Assembly (NCBI GenBank): GCA_027619145.1 | Contig: JAQCGA010000135.1 | Coordinates: 1 to 8,804 of the forward strand | Direction: 5' to 3' | Source of the DNA: a bacterium | GTDB lineage: Bacteria; Latescibacterota; UBA2968; GCA-2709665 | Length of the DNA stretch: 8,804 nucleotides | In this document: positions 6,957 through 8,804 of the stretch, in pieces | Layout: each line of letters begins with the position of its first letter | Numbering within the stretch: the first letter of the stretch is position 1 | Made by a program: the position numbers and the translations under genes | The notes under the pieces: model-generated | Database searches by the model: none | Seen by the model: the letters and a program-made list of their open reading frames with translations, nothing else | What the model was told of the DNA's origin: nothing

Positions 6957-6970
6957 GTGGACTTCTCCAC
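6957..6970 (-). repeat. Short inverted repeat in the cytochrome-tlpA gap
   Basis: GTGGA-gaag-TCCAC (minus strand) is a perfect 5-bp stem with a 4-base loop, 23 bases past the cytochrome stop codon. No T-run follows, so it is unlikely to terminate transcription. It could be a processing or stabilising hairpin between cytochrome and TlpA coding parts of a shared mRNA. No convincing promoter was seen in the 120-base gap. Confidence 0.3.
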
Positions 6971-6993
6971 GGCTCCCTCCCAATTCCCACGAA

Positions 6994-8804
6994 TCAATTT
7001 GAGGAATCGTTTGATTCAGATTCCGAATTTCGAAAAAAAACAAGCTCTAAAAGTACATAAGGTGAACGACCCGCGCGAGCTTCGGCCGAATCGATCATGG
7101 CTACCGCTTCTTCTCCCAGAAACGCCCGCCCAAATCCCTTGAAAAAATTCAGATAGAAATGGTCTGGATGGACCTCAATACGCACTTGCAACGCGCCGGC
7201 CACCGAGGCCGGGACCGTATATCGCCAAACCCAGGAACCCCCGGCGGGAATGCGCGTATCGTACACCTCTTCATCTTCATCTCCCAGAACCACCTGCCAC
7301 CCAATCGCGCGCCTCTGCATCGTACCCGGAACCGACTCCCCTTTACCTGTCTGCATGTTCGCTTCTACGTATAGCTTGGGTGTAACATACGTAGGAAAAT
7401 GATGCCCCGCTCCTGTATTGCGCACCTGGATGTCGAACGCTACCGAATCTGAGCCAGCAACCTTGCGCCGCACATCTACCGCCAGCGCATTTCGAACCGT
7501 TTCCGGATCGTGAATTCCCCGCCAGAGGTGGCGCCGGTTCGGCATATGACAGATCTGGCACGTCTCCCCCTCGGTCGCCTGCGGACTCCCGAGCCACTGC
7601 GCATACGTATCCTGCAAAAGCTTTCCATTCACCCTTCTCCCATCTGTTTCAAATTGATGGCAGTCCCTGCAAAATGCCGCATCCTCAAACGCGGGTGCCT
7701 GAACCCCGCCACCGTGTCCTGGACCTGCCCACCGCCCCGCCGGTGGACGATCCCCCGCAGGAGGTCCAAACCGAACGTGGTTCCGCACATGACACACCGC
7801 ACAAGTCAGCCCACCCTGCTGCGCATCCGCGTCAAACTGGTAATTCTCTTCGTGCTCTCCACCGCTCACAGGAAACATCGCATGCTGCTCCTCTGCCGGC
7901 GCGTGGCAGGACTGGCAAGAAGCCACGAACCCAGGATTGGTCCACAGGTGATCTACCAGTTGGCCCAGCACACCCGAGCCCATGCTCCGCCGGTGCACCG
8001 TTCCTTGCCAATCTGCAAACTGACGGACGTGGCAAACCCCACAGGCCTCGGGTTCCAGTCTGGAAGCCAGCGAATCGTACGCAGCAGGTGCCGGTCCCTG
8101 TAACGGAATGGGCGTTTTCCAGAACGCCTCCACAAACTCCCGATTCCCTACTCTTTTCTCGGGGCCCACTCGCTGTGCCAGCGCGACAGCCATCGCCTGA
8201 ATTTCCGCAGGGCGCAATCGGAGCGCGAATCCAGAATGCTTTTCGCCTGTGTGGAAAGCTACAAACGCACTCGCATCCGACACGGGCCGATCCAGCGGTT
8301 TAGCAAAAGCAGAAATTCGATGACATCCGGCACAACCCAACTGTGCAAAAACACTCAACCCATTCCCGGTGGTATCGGTGAAACTCGGCGTCTTTTCCAA
8401 TGCACCAGCCCCCAGATAAGCGGCCAGATCTTCGGCTTGTCCCTGAGAGAACCCGTATTCTGGCATCCGGGCATTGGGAACAACTACACCGGGTTTTTGC
8501 AGGTAACCCACAAGCCAGGGCCTGCGAATTTTCTCTGAAACCCCGTCCAGAGCAGGCCCGGCATGACCACCTTCTCCTCGCCAGTAATGGCACACCGTAC
8601 ATTGTGCCGCATTGAAAAGTCGCTCTCCCCGCACCACATCCCCGTTGCCAGATTCCGCCAGATGTTTGCCTCCGGTTTGCTTTAGCAAAAAGCTCACCAG
8701 AGCCCGTAACTGCGAACCGGACATTGGCACGTGCGGCATCCGGGCATTGGGCAAAACCGAAACTGGATTCTCCAACCAGCGAGACAACCAGACCTCTGTT
8801 GTCT
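6994..8804 (-). CDS. Composite multiheme c-type cytochrome (5' partial)
   Basis: The frame runs off the right edge. Residues are numbered from an in-frame TTG at 8787, which is probably internal because TTEVWLSRW reads through it. Seven CxxCH heme sites are visible: C63, C152, C249, C291, C329, C373 and C410. The N-terminal part is class I cytochrome c. It holds the tail of one domain with Met ligand M17 (PNARMP) and no heme site in view, then a full domain with CTVCH and M108, then a third with CAGCH but no clear Met-Pro ligand. From about 245 a five-heme region resembles cytochrome c554-like multiheme proteins. From about 430 the protein is heme-free and contains NTGAGHHFPTYVTP, a signature seen in multiheme cytochrome C-termini. 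It should be exported and carry electrons in the envelope; donor and acceptor are unknown. TlpA-like and YyaL-type genes follow. Confidence 0.9.
   Translation of the reverse strand, partial: TTEVWLSRWLENPVSVLPNARMPHVPMSGSQLRALVSFLLKQTGGKHLAESGNGDVVRGERLFNAAQCTVCHYWRGEGGHAGPALDGVSEKIRRPWLVGYLQKPGVVVPNARMPEYGFSQGQAEDLAAYLGAGALEKTPSFTDTTGNGLSVFAQLGCAGCHRISAFAKPLDRPVSDASAFVAFHTGEKHSGFALRLRPAEIQAMAVALAQRVGPEKRVGNREFVEAFWKTPIPLQGPAPAAYDSLASRLEPEACGVCHVRQFADWQGTVHRRSMGSGVLGQLVDHLWTNPGFVASCQSCHAPAEEQHAMFPVSGGEHEENYQFDADAQQGGLTCAVCHVRNHVRFGPPAGDRPPAGRWAGPGHGGGVQAPAFEDAAFCRDCHQFETDGRRVNGKLLQDTYAQWLGSPQATEGETCQICHMPNRRHLWRGIHDPETVRNALAVDVRRKVAGSDSVAFDIQVRNTGAGHHFPTYVTPKLYVEANMQTGKGESVPGTMQRRAIGWQVVLGDEDEEVYDTRIPAGGSWVWRYTVPASVAGALQVRIEVHPDHFYLNFFKGFGRAFLGEEAVAMIDSAEARAGRSPYVLLELVFFRNSESESNDSSN
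8462..8478 (-). repeat. Direct repeat copy 1 within the cytochrome gene
   Basis: A 17-base sequence, GGCATCCGGGCATTGGG on the plus strand, recurs identically at 8735-8751, exactly 273 bases (91 codons) away and in the same frame. It encodes the PNARMP axial-methionine segment of the second class I cytochrome c domain. The spacing equals one domain and suggests tandem domain duplication, with conservation of the heme-ligand loop. Confidence 0.7.
8735..8751 (-). repeat. Direct repeat copy 2 within the cytochrome gene
   Basis: This is identical to 8462-8478 and encodes the PNARMP methionine-ligand loop of the cytochrome c domain that is cut by the window edge. The flanking protein is similar but diverged: WLENPVSVLPNARMP here against GYLQKPGVVVPNARMP in the other copy. 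Confidence 0.7.

Noticed and set aside
6874..6993. Separate promoter for the TlpA-like gene
   Set aside because: Only weak TTGCCG- and GATAGG-like hexamers were seen on the minus strand. They are not convincing as a promoter.
7510..8303. Two long plus-strand open frames of about 200 residues opposite the cytochrome gene
   Set aside because: The minus-strand frame holds CxxCH sites and Met-ligand motifs throughout. The plus-strand frames are compositionally odd, rich in Pro and Arg, with no domain or ribosome binding site.

Overview
The window looks like chromosomal DNA of a Gram-negative-type bacterium, probably an uncultivated environmental lineage. The signs are an exported multiheme c-type cytochrome, a membrane-anchored TlpA/ResA thioredoxin, a DsbD-alpha-type domain, Shine-Dalgarno-led genes and a G+C content of roughly one half by eye. 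No tRNA, rRNA, IS element, integrase or CRISPR array is visible, and the phylum cannot be fixed from the sequence alone.

Left half, plus strand (1-3824). First is the 3' part of a neutral/alkaline ceramidase-fold protein that enters from outside the window. After a 111-base gap with two small inverted repeats come a DegT/DnrJ/EryC1/StrS PLP-dependent aminotransferase and, 19 bases later, a stand-alone receiver-domain protein. A perfect 15-bp hairpin follows. The start codon of a 12-helix MFS transporter lies only 26 bases beyond that hairpin, so the transporter either depends on read-through or uses a promoter hidden in or before the hairpin.

Right half, minus strand (8804-3893, convergent with the MFS gene). 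In transcription order it carries a large cytochrome (partial; seven CxxCH motifs in view and an eighth implied outside the window), a TlpA/ResA-like thiol-disulfide oxidoreductase with a strong ribosome binding site, and a 798-residue protein. That last protein fuses a signal anchor, a YyaL/SPATA20-type thioredoxin plus (alpha/alpha)6-barrel core and a C-terminal DsbD-alpha-like domain, and it starts at TTG.

The three minus-strand genes form a plausible envelope redox cluster. TlpA-like proteins commonly reduce apocytochrome cysteines before heme attachment, and the YyaL-DsbD-alpha fusion looks like a thiol relay partner on the same side of the membrane. The plus-strand genes suggest handling of a modified sugar or amino-sugar but share no proven pathway. 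The most notable features are the YyaL-DsbD-alpha fusion, the composite cytochrome, the ceramidase-like protein lacking the expected nucleophilic serine, and the hairpin in front of the MFS gene.
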